Assembly (NCBI RefSeq): GCF_043641665.1
Contig: NC_092186.1
Span: forward strand, 23,442,001 to 23,506,000
From: Enoplosus armatus
Lineage: Eukaryota > Chordata > Actinopteri > Centrarchiformes > Enoplosidae
Length of the DNA: 64,000 bases
Direction: 5' to 3'
Both the position numbers and the translations under genes were made by a program. The notes below the pieces were generated by a model. It made no database searches. It worked only from the letters and a program-made list of their open reading frames with translations, and had not been told where the DNA came from. Within the stretch, counting starts at the first letter, position 1, and each line of letters opens with the position of its first letter. Of this stretch, positions 1-11,095 are shown in pieces.

Positions 1-3000
1 CTGATTACATCTTCAGCAGCATTATGCAGAAACGGCTCCATAAATAAAAACAAACTGACGGACACAAAGTCTCTAAACGCCTCATGTTTTATTGATATTC
101 TGCATGCAAACAGTCTGAGTTCGTCCCTCAGACCGCTCACCGCTTCAGCTCATCTCTCAGGATGTCAGCAGGACCTCAGTCTCACCTCTTCAGCCTCCAT
201 GTGTCTTGACAGACGATGGAAACTGTTACGTGTCGCAGTAAGCGCAGCACGTGTGTGTAAGCCGCTTGGTGGTTTTTGAGCAGGCGGTCATAACGGCTAA
301 CCTCAGCAGCTGTTTCAAAACTGTTTCCGAAGGATGTCAACATCGTGTCTCACAGCCGTTCATCACAAAAACCTTAGCAAGCAAGGACAGGTTCGGTTGG
401 GAGAGAGTGAACAACAACCTTGTAACCATCTGCAAACCCTTTGTCAGCAGGAGGAGACTGGAAGTCGTGACGGCAAACAGGGGTGATAGTGTGAATCATT
501 TCTTTTTACGTTTCATGCAAACTGGCCGATGTTCTTACAGAAAACAATACGCTGAATACTGATATCCCACTGTCCATGTGCAACAATATGTGCGACCAAT
601 TATTGTATTTATTTATACAGTTTAAAGTGACAGTGACGGTGCACATTAATTGACATTTCTGTAAATGTGCCAGTTTAGCCATCTTGACTAATTTTGATCA
701 GCAGGTGTAATAACAGCTACAAAAGACACGCAAAATACATTAGAACAATACTGCACACATAGCAGAGCAACACGAAATACTGTAAAACAAGGACAACAAT
801 GCATAAAACACAACCATAAGTAACTCCAGTTTCAGCTTAATCTTTTTATGAGAATACTGTAATAATTTGCATCTCCACCTCGTGTTTACATAGACACAGC
901 TGAATGATGGCGCTCTCTAAAAGAAACAAAAACACATGTTTCTTGTGCCCTTGGTGAGTATTCTTGGTAAACAGAATTAGAATCGCATTTGAAATACAGG
1001 AATCTGAAGTTTTATGAAAGGAAGGGTTGTAAAAAGAAGAGCCAAACAAGGCTCGGGGCTTTTGCTTCTTTTGAGACTTCATTTCAATAGTTAACTGCAC
1101 AGATCTATCACAGTAATGAGTGTTTAATTTGCATTTAACACAGATGTCCCTGACTTAAACTGTAGTTCTTTTTTGTAGTTAGTTACAAGTTATACATCCA
1201 ATACGTCATATATTGAGGGGAGGAAAAATAAAAGTTGTAACATTTACAGCCATGCTTTCTGCATCTCCATGACCTAGAGAGTCTGTGTGATGTAAATTTT
1301 GTCATTACGTCGCGCATACAAGCTGACAAACATGTGAAAGCCTCTGTGTATGCATCTGTGTAAGGCTGTTCGAGCATACGCGAGAGATACTGTTGTCATG
1401 CAGTACTGTTGGAGTTAAAGTGTCTGTCATTTAAGGCTTAAATACCAACCAGGTAAACTTGCATCCTGGCACAGACTGTTTGTTGCTGCCATGCTGATGG
1501 TAAGTCATATCTTGGTCAAAGAGGACCTCTTTAATCATTCGCTCTCTCTCTCTGTAGGTTGGCACTGTTTCTCCTCCGCCCATTCAGTTTTCCATTATCA
1601 CCCCATTAGCAACTTCTACTCTGTCATTTGAACTGAGGTACATGACAGGTAGCTTGTCTGCTGAAATTGCTTTAACTAAAGGAACTGTGTGGGTGGTTTA
1701 CTACAACTATAATGACATTGAACATCTGTCCTGTTATGTGTATCCCGCAGCTTGAAAACCGAATGTAAATCACACAAACATACCTGAGAATTAAGTTCGG
1801 CACCGGAGGACATGCCTTACCTCTGCCTCCACCAGCTCCCTCTGCAGCTCGTGGCCTTGCTGTGGTGAGATTTCTTGTTTTCAGCTCCAGTCCCGAGGGC
1901 TTTAGCCTTGAGCTGGCACAGTTCAGTGCTCCTCAAGGCTTCCATAGCTCTGAGGACAGTTTAATGTGAACAATCGATGCATTGCAAAACGGAAGGTTGG
2001 AGGGTTTCTAGAAAGTTGTTGTGGTCCAAAGTCTTAAAAAGTGGAACCAGAAATTTGAGGCTGGATGGTGAATTCTATCTTAAACCTGCAATAACTGATT
2101 TCTTGGGCCACTTTGGGGGGGCGCAGTGGAAACAAGTCACCTCTTAAACTGGTATGGTCGAACTTGTTAGCAAACAGTTGCATTTCTATACATCCAGCAG
2201 TTACAGAGCAACACTATCTCTTTTAGCTCTGTTGGTGAGAGAGATCTAGCGGATAAATAAAATGCATGTTCACCCTGCTAGTCTCTAACTGAGTGTGTCT
2301 GCTGAGCTGGTAGTGTACAGTGGGGTTTTAAGAGCTTCTTCACTGAGAACAACCTCATGAGAGCTCGGCATGCAGCCCTGTAAAGCCGAGCAGACGTGTC
2401 TTGGACAGTCTCGGGAGTCTGATCACTGCCAGGTAAAATCACTGGGACCTCCAGTCAGCCAGACTTCAACCCATGTAATTATATGTCGGGAGAAGCACTT
2501 TGAAGTCAGATTTGGCTAAAATTGGGCGCCAATAGAGGTGGAAAAATGGGTATGGGGTGATGAACTTTTTGAATGTCAGTGTTAGATTCTCCCAGCAGAA
2601 TTTCACACAAATTAACATTTTTCAACATCGGTTATGACAGGTCTGAAAGCAGGGCATTATCCCAGGAGGTGCCAAAAACATATTACATCACCCATATTCG
2701 AGGAAGGACTAATATTTTTGCTATCACCATGAAATTTTTTTACAATAACTGATATCAGGTCTGCTTTGCTTAGAAGAACTCTGAGATCCAGAATACACAT
2801 TTGATTACTACCGTGAACTTTCGGTGTTTGTTTGTTCCTTGTCTCCTCTGATCTTTCTAAAGCTGTGGCGTCACTCGAGCAGATGTCAGAGAAGAAGGCA
2901 CAGATAACCACAAATAAATATATAAGTCGTGGGTTGAGTTTGTTCGGTTCATTTGTTCAGACACGGCGGCACAGCTGTAGAAGCAGGCTGGCCCAGGTGG

Positions 3001-3575
3001 GGCAGAAGAATGCGGTTTAATTTCACCATCAGGCAGATTGAACTGCTGCTACAATAGATGCTGCTCCTGCCCCGTCCCTCTGTACGCAGGGAAGACGAAG
3101 GTCACATCAATATGTATGCAGAGATGCTGCAGTTGAATGTTTCCCCCGTTCACCAGCACACACATACAGCTGTTGTGCTGCCAATGAAAATGGTTAGGAA
3201 CGATTCAAGTACATCCGCGACAACATGTCTGGCTGAGTCCCCGCATTTGAGCAGAATCTGATTTTATCCAGTAACCACAGACAACAACGCGCACGATGTC
3301 TCGCATTTGCTTTGAAACTTGCCTTTTTATTTAATATTGTAAAATGGCATTTTATGTTTGTTTTTTTAAAATACAAGTTCAAGACCAAGGATGCCCGTGG
3401 TGTGCGTTTTCACTCTTACTTATTTGGCCTGTGTGGTTATTTAACCAAAAACTCTGATGAATTCAAATCATTGAATTTAAACTTGATCTGCTTTACAGCA
3501 GTGAAATCTTTACAACTTATTTACATTATAAAAGGATATTTTTCATGTTATTACGACATTTTGACTTTATCTAGG
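1..3575. other. Non-coding stretch, no gene recognised
   Basis: I see no coding exon, RNA gene or well-defined element here apart from one half of an old direct repeat near 1823-2030. The open reading frames are short, overlap on both strands and show no recognisable domain or splice-consistent continuation. Base composition is ordinary for fish intergenic DNA. It could hold enhancers or untranslated exons that cannot be identified by eye. Confidence 0.6.
1823..2030 (+). repeat. Diverged direct repeat, copy A
   Basis: This segment resembles 5006-5185 in the same orientation. Shared blocks in the same order include CTCGTGGCCTTGCTG against CATCGTGGCCTTGCTG, TGGCACAGTTCAG, GCTCCTCA and GTTTCTAGAA. 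Many substitutions and small gaps separate the copies, so the event is old. It is probably a pair of members of an unnamed interspersed family rather than a local duplication. I do not recognise the family. Confidence 0.6.
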
Positions 3576-3647
3576 GGCTTGTTGGTCTAGGGGTATGATT
3601 CTCGCTTTGGGTGTGAGAGGTCCCGGGTTCAAATCCCGGACAAGCCC
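3576..3647 (+). tRNA. tRNA-Pro (anticodon TGG)
   Basis: This is a complete 72-nt cloverleaf. The acceptor arms GGCTTGT and ACAAGCC pair perfectly and are followed by discriminator C. The D-arm region contains the A box (TGGTCTAGGGG). The anticodon stem CTCGC/GTGAG holds a TTTGGGT loop with anticodon TGG at 3608-3610. The T arm CCGGG-TTCAAAT-CCCGG contains the B box. From memory it differs from the usual vertebrate tRNA-Pro by a compensated change in the acceptor stem and one stem base that leaves a G-T pair, which favours a functional gene. Only three T residues follow directly, which is weak for RNA polymerase III termination. It is immediately followed by LINE/SINE-like tail sequence, so a retroposed copy cannot be fully excluded. 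Confidence 0.9.
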
Positions 3648-3735
3648 TTTACGCAGCCCCTTATCACTGTGACTTGGGTGAACACTGGTGCAATTTCCCC
3701 CCGGGGATCAATAAAGTGTTTCTGATTGTTAAAAG
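3648..3735 (+). repeat. LINE/SINE-like 3' tail next to the tRNA
   Basis: After the tRNA the sequence runs through CAATTTCCCCCCGGGGATC and AATAAAGTGTTTCTGATTG. This closely matches the 3' tail of fish non-LTR retroelements that also appears at 28112-28173 (same strand) and 12734-13019 (opposite strand). It is either an independent insertion beside the tRNA or the tail of a tRNA-headed retroposon. Confidence 0.6.
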
Positions 3736-3939
3736 AAGAGCCTTTTGCTGTTGGGATGTTATTATAATAAATGTCCATACTTATGAAGAACTCAATTACA
3801 TTATTTTATTTTTTTATTTTTTACAGAGAAAGTGAAACTAATTCAAATTTTCATAAAAAAGGATTACACAGGTCTCAATGTTTGCTGGTTTGTCGCGATT
3901 ATAATGTGCTCAAGGTAACCAACACTATTATATGATCAG

Positions 3940-4062
3940 TCTTTCAACAAAGACTGCTCAGGGACACTTCGACATGGTGGGGGGAGCCGGGGATCGAACC
4001 CCCAACCCACTCTAACCAGCTCTACCTCCTGTGCGACACTTGCACCACCATGCCGCCTATGG
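3940..4062 (-). repeat. tRNA-derived SINE fragment
   Basis: On the minus strand this begins GGCGGCATGGTGGTGCAAG and contains a polymerase III B-box-like GGTTCGATCCCCGG followed by CTCCCCCCACCATGTCGAAG. The head and B-box arrangement is that of the common fish tRNA-derived SINEs, recognised from memory. No flanking target-site duplication was identified. Confidence 0.65.
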
Positions 4063-5005
4063 ATCCTAAACCATCTAGTTCAGTTTTTGGTCCGGACTCA
4101 TCATAATCACCGCCCACTCTGTGATTTCACCCCACGCAGAATCCCATACGTAGGCGTTTCTCGATTCGAATGACACGCGGTATTTATACCCATCCGCTCT
4201 GGCAACATCCAGCCTGTCGTGCTGTTGAGTCAAATTCCCTCAACTCCTCTGTGTAATTATTCAGTCTCTGCTCCTGTAATACATCAGTAATGCTGTTTAT
4301 GGCCCAAGGTCAGAGCAGAGGGGCCAGGGAGCCAAGCCTGTGATGGATTAATAGTTTCCGAGGCTTTGAACTCTCTGAGACAGTGACACATTTCAGCAAA
4401 TCAAGAAAGGCCCCCATTTTTAGACTCCTTTTCTCTGACACTTGAGTGGAGCGGGGTGAAAATATGGCCTCAGTGTTTCTCAGAGTGTTATACTGCGACC
4501 TAAACGCTCGTCAACCAGTAAACACAAGGCTAAATCACATTTATTCCTAATGTTAAAAAAGGGCAGGGTGATATATGTGCGAGAGGCAACATATCCACTT
4601 CAGGTTTGTCACTGTTTTAGCAATCAAAATCCTAATAAATAACTTTTGAAAATAATTAAAACTAGTGTTTTAACAGGGGTAACCTACTGATAAGAGAATT
4701 TTTAAAAATCCCTTTTCATTCACATTTCATTGTTGTGCTTACTGAGGGCTTAGAGCATTGATGACATTCATCCACGAATGATTCTGCCTTGCGCTTCTTT
4801 CCATTGATTCGTGCTTGTGCTGCGCTTCACCCACGGCCAAATAATCAGCCTTCAAGCCTAATTTTTCCTGAAAAGAATGTTCGGAATGCCATGGGAGACC
4901 TCTTGGCATCCACCTTGAACTTGTGAGGAAAGTTGTTTTTGCTTTGGGCCTCTTGTTCAGCTGCGGTTCAGTTGAATGCACATACAACATAAAGGAGCTT
5001 GTTAC

Positions 5006-5185
5006 CTCCGCCTCCAACATCGTGGCCTTGCTGCAGTTTAGATTTGTTGTGTGCAGCTGCAGTCACCAGGGTTTTAACCTGAGTTGGCACAGTTCAGCGC
5101 TCCTCAGGGCTTTGCCAGCTCTGTGGACAGCTTGATGGGAACAAATGAACTGGGTTTTGGAGTTTCTAGAATGTTCTGTGGCCAT
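5006..5185 (+). repeat. Diverged direct repeat, copy B
   Basis: Partner of 1823-2030 in the same orientation. It shares GTGGCCTTGCTG, GGCACAGTTCAG, GCTCCTCA, GCTCTG, GGACAG and GTTTCTAGAA in order. The shared blocks are non-coding in both copies. Confidence 0.6.
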
Positions 5186-5836
5186 GAGTTTTGTACGTCT
5201 ATCTTGAATGGCCCGTATTAACCGCTGGAATGGAAGTGGACACACATTTCATGTTCTGTAGTAGTTCCACGTCTTTGATACCACATTAAATAGCCAATTG
5301 GCCGTCGCTAAACGTCGCTCCCCTTAGTTCTTGTTGCTACGCCTGCCAAGCACTACGTTCTTGCACTACATGTTTGCAGTTTTACGATGGTAACTAGCAG
5401 ATTTACCGCACAAATTTCATTTTTAGAATCGGGTCAAATTTCTGCTTGATCGGTTGCCTGAATTATCTGACTCTCGAGCGATCAGACGTAGCAGTTTGAC
5501 TGCTGTCAAAATATACATTTTGAAGTGCAGCGAGCTAGAAGTTGTATCTAGAGTCGTATTTTTAGCATGTTCTGGCTAAACGTCTTGACAGAGACTGCTG
5601 TGACGTAGAACCGAACAGAACTTAATTCCGTAGATATTAAATTTTGGATTGTTTGGTCACTTAACACAAAAAAAGACCTCAAACAAACTCAATTATTTGC
5701 TTAGTCCTTAGTCACAGGTACAGCCTCAAAGGGCTTTAACATAACCTACATTATCAAACAACAAATGAAACGATGTGAAGCTTTGGGAAAGCTCAATCAG
5801 GAAGACTATCTTCATGCTACTCATTTATACACTTTG

Positions 5837-5862
5837 TCTCTCTCTCTCTCTCTCTCTCTCTC
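5837..5862 (+). repeat. CT microsatellite
   Basis: An uninterrupted run of about 13 TC units. It is responsible for the Ser-Leu-rich translations seen in this area. Confidence 0.95.
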
Positions 5863-8800
5863 CCTTTTCTTGCTTCCAACTCAGTCAGCTGACCGAGGGT
5901 GTTCACTCTTTCAGTCAAACCAATCAGATTGTGCCACGACCTCACCTCGATGCCGTCATACAGTCCCTCTCTCTGCCGCTGTCAGATCGATGCGACCCCC
6001 TCCACCCCATTCACCTTCAGTTCTCATCACATCCAGCACCCAGGGGTCCTCTCTACAAGTCCTGCTCCACATCTCATCCATCCAGATCTTCACCATTGCT
6101 CTTCACCCCTCCATCAGCACCATCAGTGTATAGACTCCGTCGGGGGGGATATTCCTGTACAGCTCATGGCAACATTATCCCCTTAAAATAATGACCTCAC
6201 GATGGGGTCTAATTGCCACACTTAATTCTTCAGCTTCCTACTGCGCACAATGTCAAATGAATTAATTGAATTACTCTTCAAGCCTATTTTTCAAATAAGT
6301 CTCTGAAAAATGACAAACCACATATGTCCTTATTGGGGAAGCAGAACATGTTCGTTAAGCTTTTTATTAAACGAGAGGATACCTCAGGAAAAGCCCGACA
6401 GAATAGGAATTAAACCTTTTAAACCATTTATTTTGATAATGTCACCAAATGAAATGCAAATATTAGCTCGTGTGGGAAAGTGTCCCTGCAATATGCAACA
6501 CTGACAATGCCACCTTGGGTATTTCAACCAACAAATTAGATTCATATCCGGAAGCCTAATGCAACGTGGGCTCTTAAATGGGGAAGTTACACAAAGTTAT
6601 ACAAAAAGAGTTTTGCGCCGGTAATTTTCATTGCTGCTTCTCTCCGGCTTTATCGTAAAGGCGAGACATGAGACACAGCCTAAACCACCAAAGAAATGTG
6701 CACCTCAGTGTCAGAGAAGTAACAACTACACATGGCAAGTGCACGTCCATCACATTACATTGCAATAGAATGCACAGATGGCATTAAGGCCTTGCCTGCT
6801 ACAGTGTACACCATGCTGTGTGTAGATGAGAGATCAATATACATTTTTAAATGAATTTAATCTTAATGAATTTAAGTGACACCCATCATTTTATCGAGAG
6901 GGGGAGAAGAGTAGCAGGGTCACAGAACACAACAAAATGGAGGAATTAACATTTAAATTCTTCCTCAGAAATAAAATGCTTGTGTGCCATCTGCTGAACA
7001 AAACCTGTGCACTTTTATACGAGCCATTTCATTAGTGCCACCTGAAGCATTTTGCACATACAGTATGGGACAGAGCATACACAATATATGGAAGTTTTAT
7101 GGCAGCCCATTATAATAAGCAAAAGATACCAACCCATTCAGCATGCTCACACTGCAGCTATCAAAGTCTGAGCCAGCTAATTGAGGGGAGATAAATCCAT
7201 GCACTGCCGCAAAATTGGTTATTAACTCATATATTTGTTTCCAACCAAATAACTTGTGACTCATTGTGCAGCTTTATCTATTCGCCTCACAGGGAGGTAC
7301 TGAACAGCGTATTAAACAGAAATGAGGAGATGACGGCTGGTAAGAGGTCACTTAGTTTAGCAAACTGGTTGGATTCTTCTGGTGTAGAGGAACCTAAGAA
7401 CCTAAGAACAAGAGCCTAAAGCTAATCACGTTTTATTGATTATCACTATGAATTACAGTGTGCGTGTGTCTGTCTGTAATGTCTCTGAAAGCTGCTGTTT
7501 GTGCAGTAAAGACCACAAGCTGCTCCACTCTACAACCTCACTTCTAGATGAGCTCTCGCTGAGGTCTTTGTCAACAGTATTGGTACCTTGTGTCACGCGT
7601 GCCACAAATATCTGTATCAATGCCATGCCGGCCATTTCAGCCGATGCGCCCTCCTCTTTAACATTGCAGCCACTTGAAAAAGAGGGAATGACATCAAGGA
7701 GGCCCTCAAGGGAGCCTGAGGGAAAGGAACAAGGGGGAAGTGTCTTTCTTTCACCTTGTCTGCTGCTCACTGGCCCTCTCATCTCGAGTGACTTTTCTCT
7801 TGTAACCCACGAGGGAGGGAAGGGTCATAGGTGGCGTTCCGCCACAGAGCACTCTTCATTTAAACTTCATTATATTTCCTCCGCTTTGGGATTCTAATCC
7901 CCCCCCCCTCCTCCACCCCGCTGAGTCTGGAGTCAAATCATGAAAGGCTGCGAAAGAGCAGCGATGTCAGAGAAATCACGATGACAATAAATCCCTGGAG
8001 ACTCCTGGGGACCATTAATCGCAGCACTCCAATCGCTAGAGAACGAAATTAAGAACGAAATCTGTATATTTATGCTTTGTGTATGTTTTGACTACTGTAC
8101 TGTACTTTTCTGCAGTGTTAGCATTAGTGCTCTTTAAGGTGGCATGAAGGTTTGGTTCCAACTGACAATATCGGCACTGTAATTTGATTGGTCCAGTGTC
8201 TGTGTGATCGCCTCACATCCTACAGACATACCGTCATGTAGAGATGATGGTTCTTTTACGTAACCAACCGTTACGTCACCAGCGAACGACTCTTTAGGTC
8301 CTCTATTGTTTAATTACACTATGATTTTTTGGGCCAAAGTGCATCGCGCGATGCTGCTGGAAGTTGCGATACCGAGTGTGGCCAATACGCCCAAATTGTC
8401 TCACAGTCAGTCGCGCACCTCAGAAGTTGACGCCACGTCTCCTAGCATTGCTGATTTTATCCTCTTTTTGCAAAACATTGTGCGCAATATCTGCAAATCT
8501 AAAACTGAATAAAAGTGAGGACAATTCAAATTTCAGCTCGACTTTAATGTAAACTAATTTGTTGCACATTCTCATTGACATTGCGGCTAGCATAGCTCAC
8601 AGTAGCATCCTCGTTTTGTCCTTTTAAATAGCTACATACAAATGAGCACTATGGTGCACTTTAGCTCTTCAGCTGAGAACCAGTGGATTGGTGCTTTGTG
8701 ATATTTCCTTCAGGGGTGGCACGGTGAGGTGAATGCTGAAAGCTTTTCGCGTTTGATCGCTTGACAGCGCCGCAAATCATTTATTCAACGACCATAATGT

Positions 8801-10468
8801 GCAATTCACATAAAGAATCTCTTATTTGGTCGATTGCACAACGAATGTATGAATGTGTAACCGGAAATGCAATGGAACATGATCATTTTACATAATTAGG
8901 ACAGAGTATGATTGAATTGTGTTGTAATTACATAGTTTTCCTTATTCTGAGTGGGTTGGTGGGAAGGAGTGGGAGGGATGTGTGAACAGCGAACGGCCTA
9001 TTTTTTAAAATGTGGATTTGTGGAGGGTATTGAAAACCCATTACAGTATGAAATATGAATGGTGTTAGATTCTATGCAACACTGAACATGTGCACACATT
9101 CTTCACATTTCAGCTTTGTGTCAAGGAGGAGTGGGTGGTAGAAAGGAGAACAGAAGAGGGCAGAGGGGAATTAAAGAGGTCTGAGGGTGAGAGGTGGGAT
9201 TCATCATAGTGACACAATTGGCCTCATGCAAGAGCCACAAGTATAACCACAAGTTTCATGTGTGTGATTTTTAAGAGAACATCACTGTTGATGTCACGGA
9301 CTGCTTTGCTTTAGCCAGACGTGTTTTTTTTTTACCATGTCCAACTATTCACTCTTTATTTCTGCATTTCTTCACATGAAGTGTTTGTCGGATGGTCAAA
9401 CTGTTCCGTAAACCCCCTCTCCCCACACCTCTCCGGCTGTGAACGATCGTTTGTTGCTTTCCGAATCCGGCAGGATCAGATGTGTGTTGAAAGAGAGAAA
9501 GTTGGCAGGGTTACACAACGATTTCTGTCCCTTTTCGTGTGTACAAACGAGTGCCAACACTTTTGCCCTCTGGCATGTTTGTATGAACCGGTTCTTTTCG
9601 GGCTCTTACTTCCTATATCCGACTGGGGGAAAATGACTCGCAATCATAAGTACGAACAGTTTAAGAAAGGACAAGGCTACAAGAACCTTCTTGCATGAGG
9701 AATGGACAGCAAAAGCATCCGTCTTCCGCTGCCTCTACTTGGAGCCTCTGTGTTTGAGTTTAATATGTGAGCAGAACCTCTGTCACGCTGCCTTTACACA
9801 GAGCCATCACTTGCACTCTCCTGAGTCTCCTCCAGGGTCCGCCTTGCTGTTTAACTGAAATCCCAAATGTTTAACCAACAAAGTGGTCAGCCTCAAATGT
9901 GGATTTAATATCAGCCTTGACAGGCCTTATTTCCCTACGGAATCCCTGACCGGTAAAATTCCTCCTTGATACGTGAAGCTAACAGCACTTCTTACATGAG
10001 TAGAGGTTGCTCAGGATAGTTTTAATTTCACCCTCATGGCACAGTTTTCCATTTTCTCCTCTGGCACGGACATACTTGGGAGGCTGCAAAGCGTTGATTT
10101 GATTCTCTCTCTAAGCACATATGTGATTGCGTCAATATCCAGGAATTTAGCAGATGCTGTGGCGTTATCCCCGATTCGCTTCAGAAACGCGAATCCGGTG
10201 TTTCCGAACTAATGTGCTTTGCGATCTGAGCCTCAGAGATCTTTTGAGCACGAGTGTCTGTGCAGTTGGTATGATGAGATGTTCAATACTGTGCCACTGT
10301 TCTGCCTTTTAATTTATACATCTGCATGTTGCTTCATATTTCATGGTGTACAGTGTTGTGTAATGGTTTCTCACCCACTGCCATTGGCTAAAATAGTATT
10401 TTCTGTCCCCAGCTCTCCCTCCTCGATTTCCTGTTGTCGAATGCCAGGATCATAGAACATAATATTTT

Positions 10469-10503
10469 CGCCTTATGAGATGGTCACTGTCTCAGATAAG
10501 GCG
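10469..10503. repeat. Short imperfect hairpin
   Basis: CGCCTTAT plus GAGA pairs with TCTC plus ATAAGGCG, with a two-base bulge and a loop of about nine bases. No associated gene or poly-T suggests a functional terminator. It may be a chance structure. Confidence 0.4.
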
Positions 10504-11095
10504 ATCATGATGTCATAAATTGCTGAGAAACATGGGGGACTTTGTTGGACCCTGACCTATTATAGTTTGATGTCTTTCTCGACTTTGGTGACGTTCATCC
10601 ACACTCGGCAGTGACGGGGGACTCTTTTTTTCTTTTTTTTCTGCTGGCTGGTCATCTCTCCATGTCATTTAGTCAACAGGGTTTTGTGGGATCTGTTGAC
10701 ATAACTAGATCAAGTAAATCGAACATTTAATTTCTTACAGAGTAGTATGATGTATAATTATGAGCCAGTTCAGCAAGTCCACAGTATGAGTAGAGCTGAG
10801 CTGATGCAGCAACAGCAGCAGGTCAGCTGCGCATACTTCTTCATTTATTGGTTTGACGGGTGACATCTGTTTCCAGTCACAGGTGAGTAGTTGCAATTGT
10901 AATATGTTACAATACATATTACGAGGGATATGAAATAAGCCTCTTGTTATTTGACATACATTAGACAAGAGTTATCCAAACATTTTGTAATTTTTTATTT
11001 AGGGCAGAAGAGGTATCAAAATGTCCAATGGAACCTTTTTTACAGCCACCTTTCAAGTCTTCGGTCACCTCGGTTTGAAGTTGGACTGTCTCGAC

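Larger units (their letters stand above)
4063..11045. other. Non-coding stretch upstream of the methyltransferase pair
   Basis: I see no gene in these 7 kb. Contents are the second half of a direct repeat (5006-5185), a CT microsatellite (5837-5862), a C-tract near 7899 and a short imperfect hairpin (10469-10503). The open reading frames, including those of 122 to 153 codons around 5.8-7.9 kb, run through simple repeats or are shadows without domain similarity. The promoter of the first methyltransferase copy should lie near the right end, but no clear TATA box or CpG cluster decides its position. Confidence 0.55.

Noticed and set aside
5765..6191. Overlapping open frames of 95 to 138 codons
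   Set aside because: Two of the frames run through the CT microsatellite and all are open in several phases at once, without any conserved motif.
6880..7250. Possible conserved non-coding element
   Set aside because: A/T-rich sequence looks unremarkable by eye, and conservation cannot be judged without another genome.
11021..11095. Upstream in-frame ATG extending methyltransferase copy 1 by 25 residues
   Set aside because: The extension is not present before copy 2, a good splice acceptor (ending 11045) lies within it, and homology between copies begins only just before the ATG at 11096.
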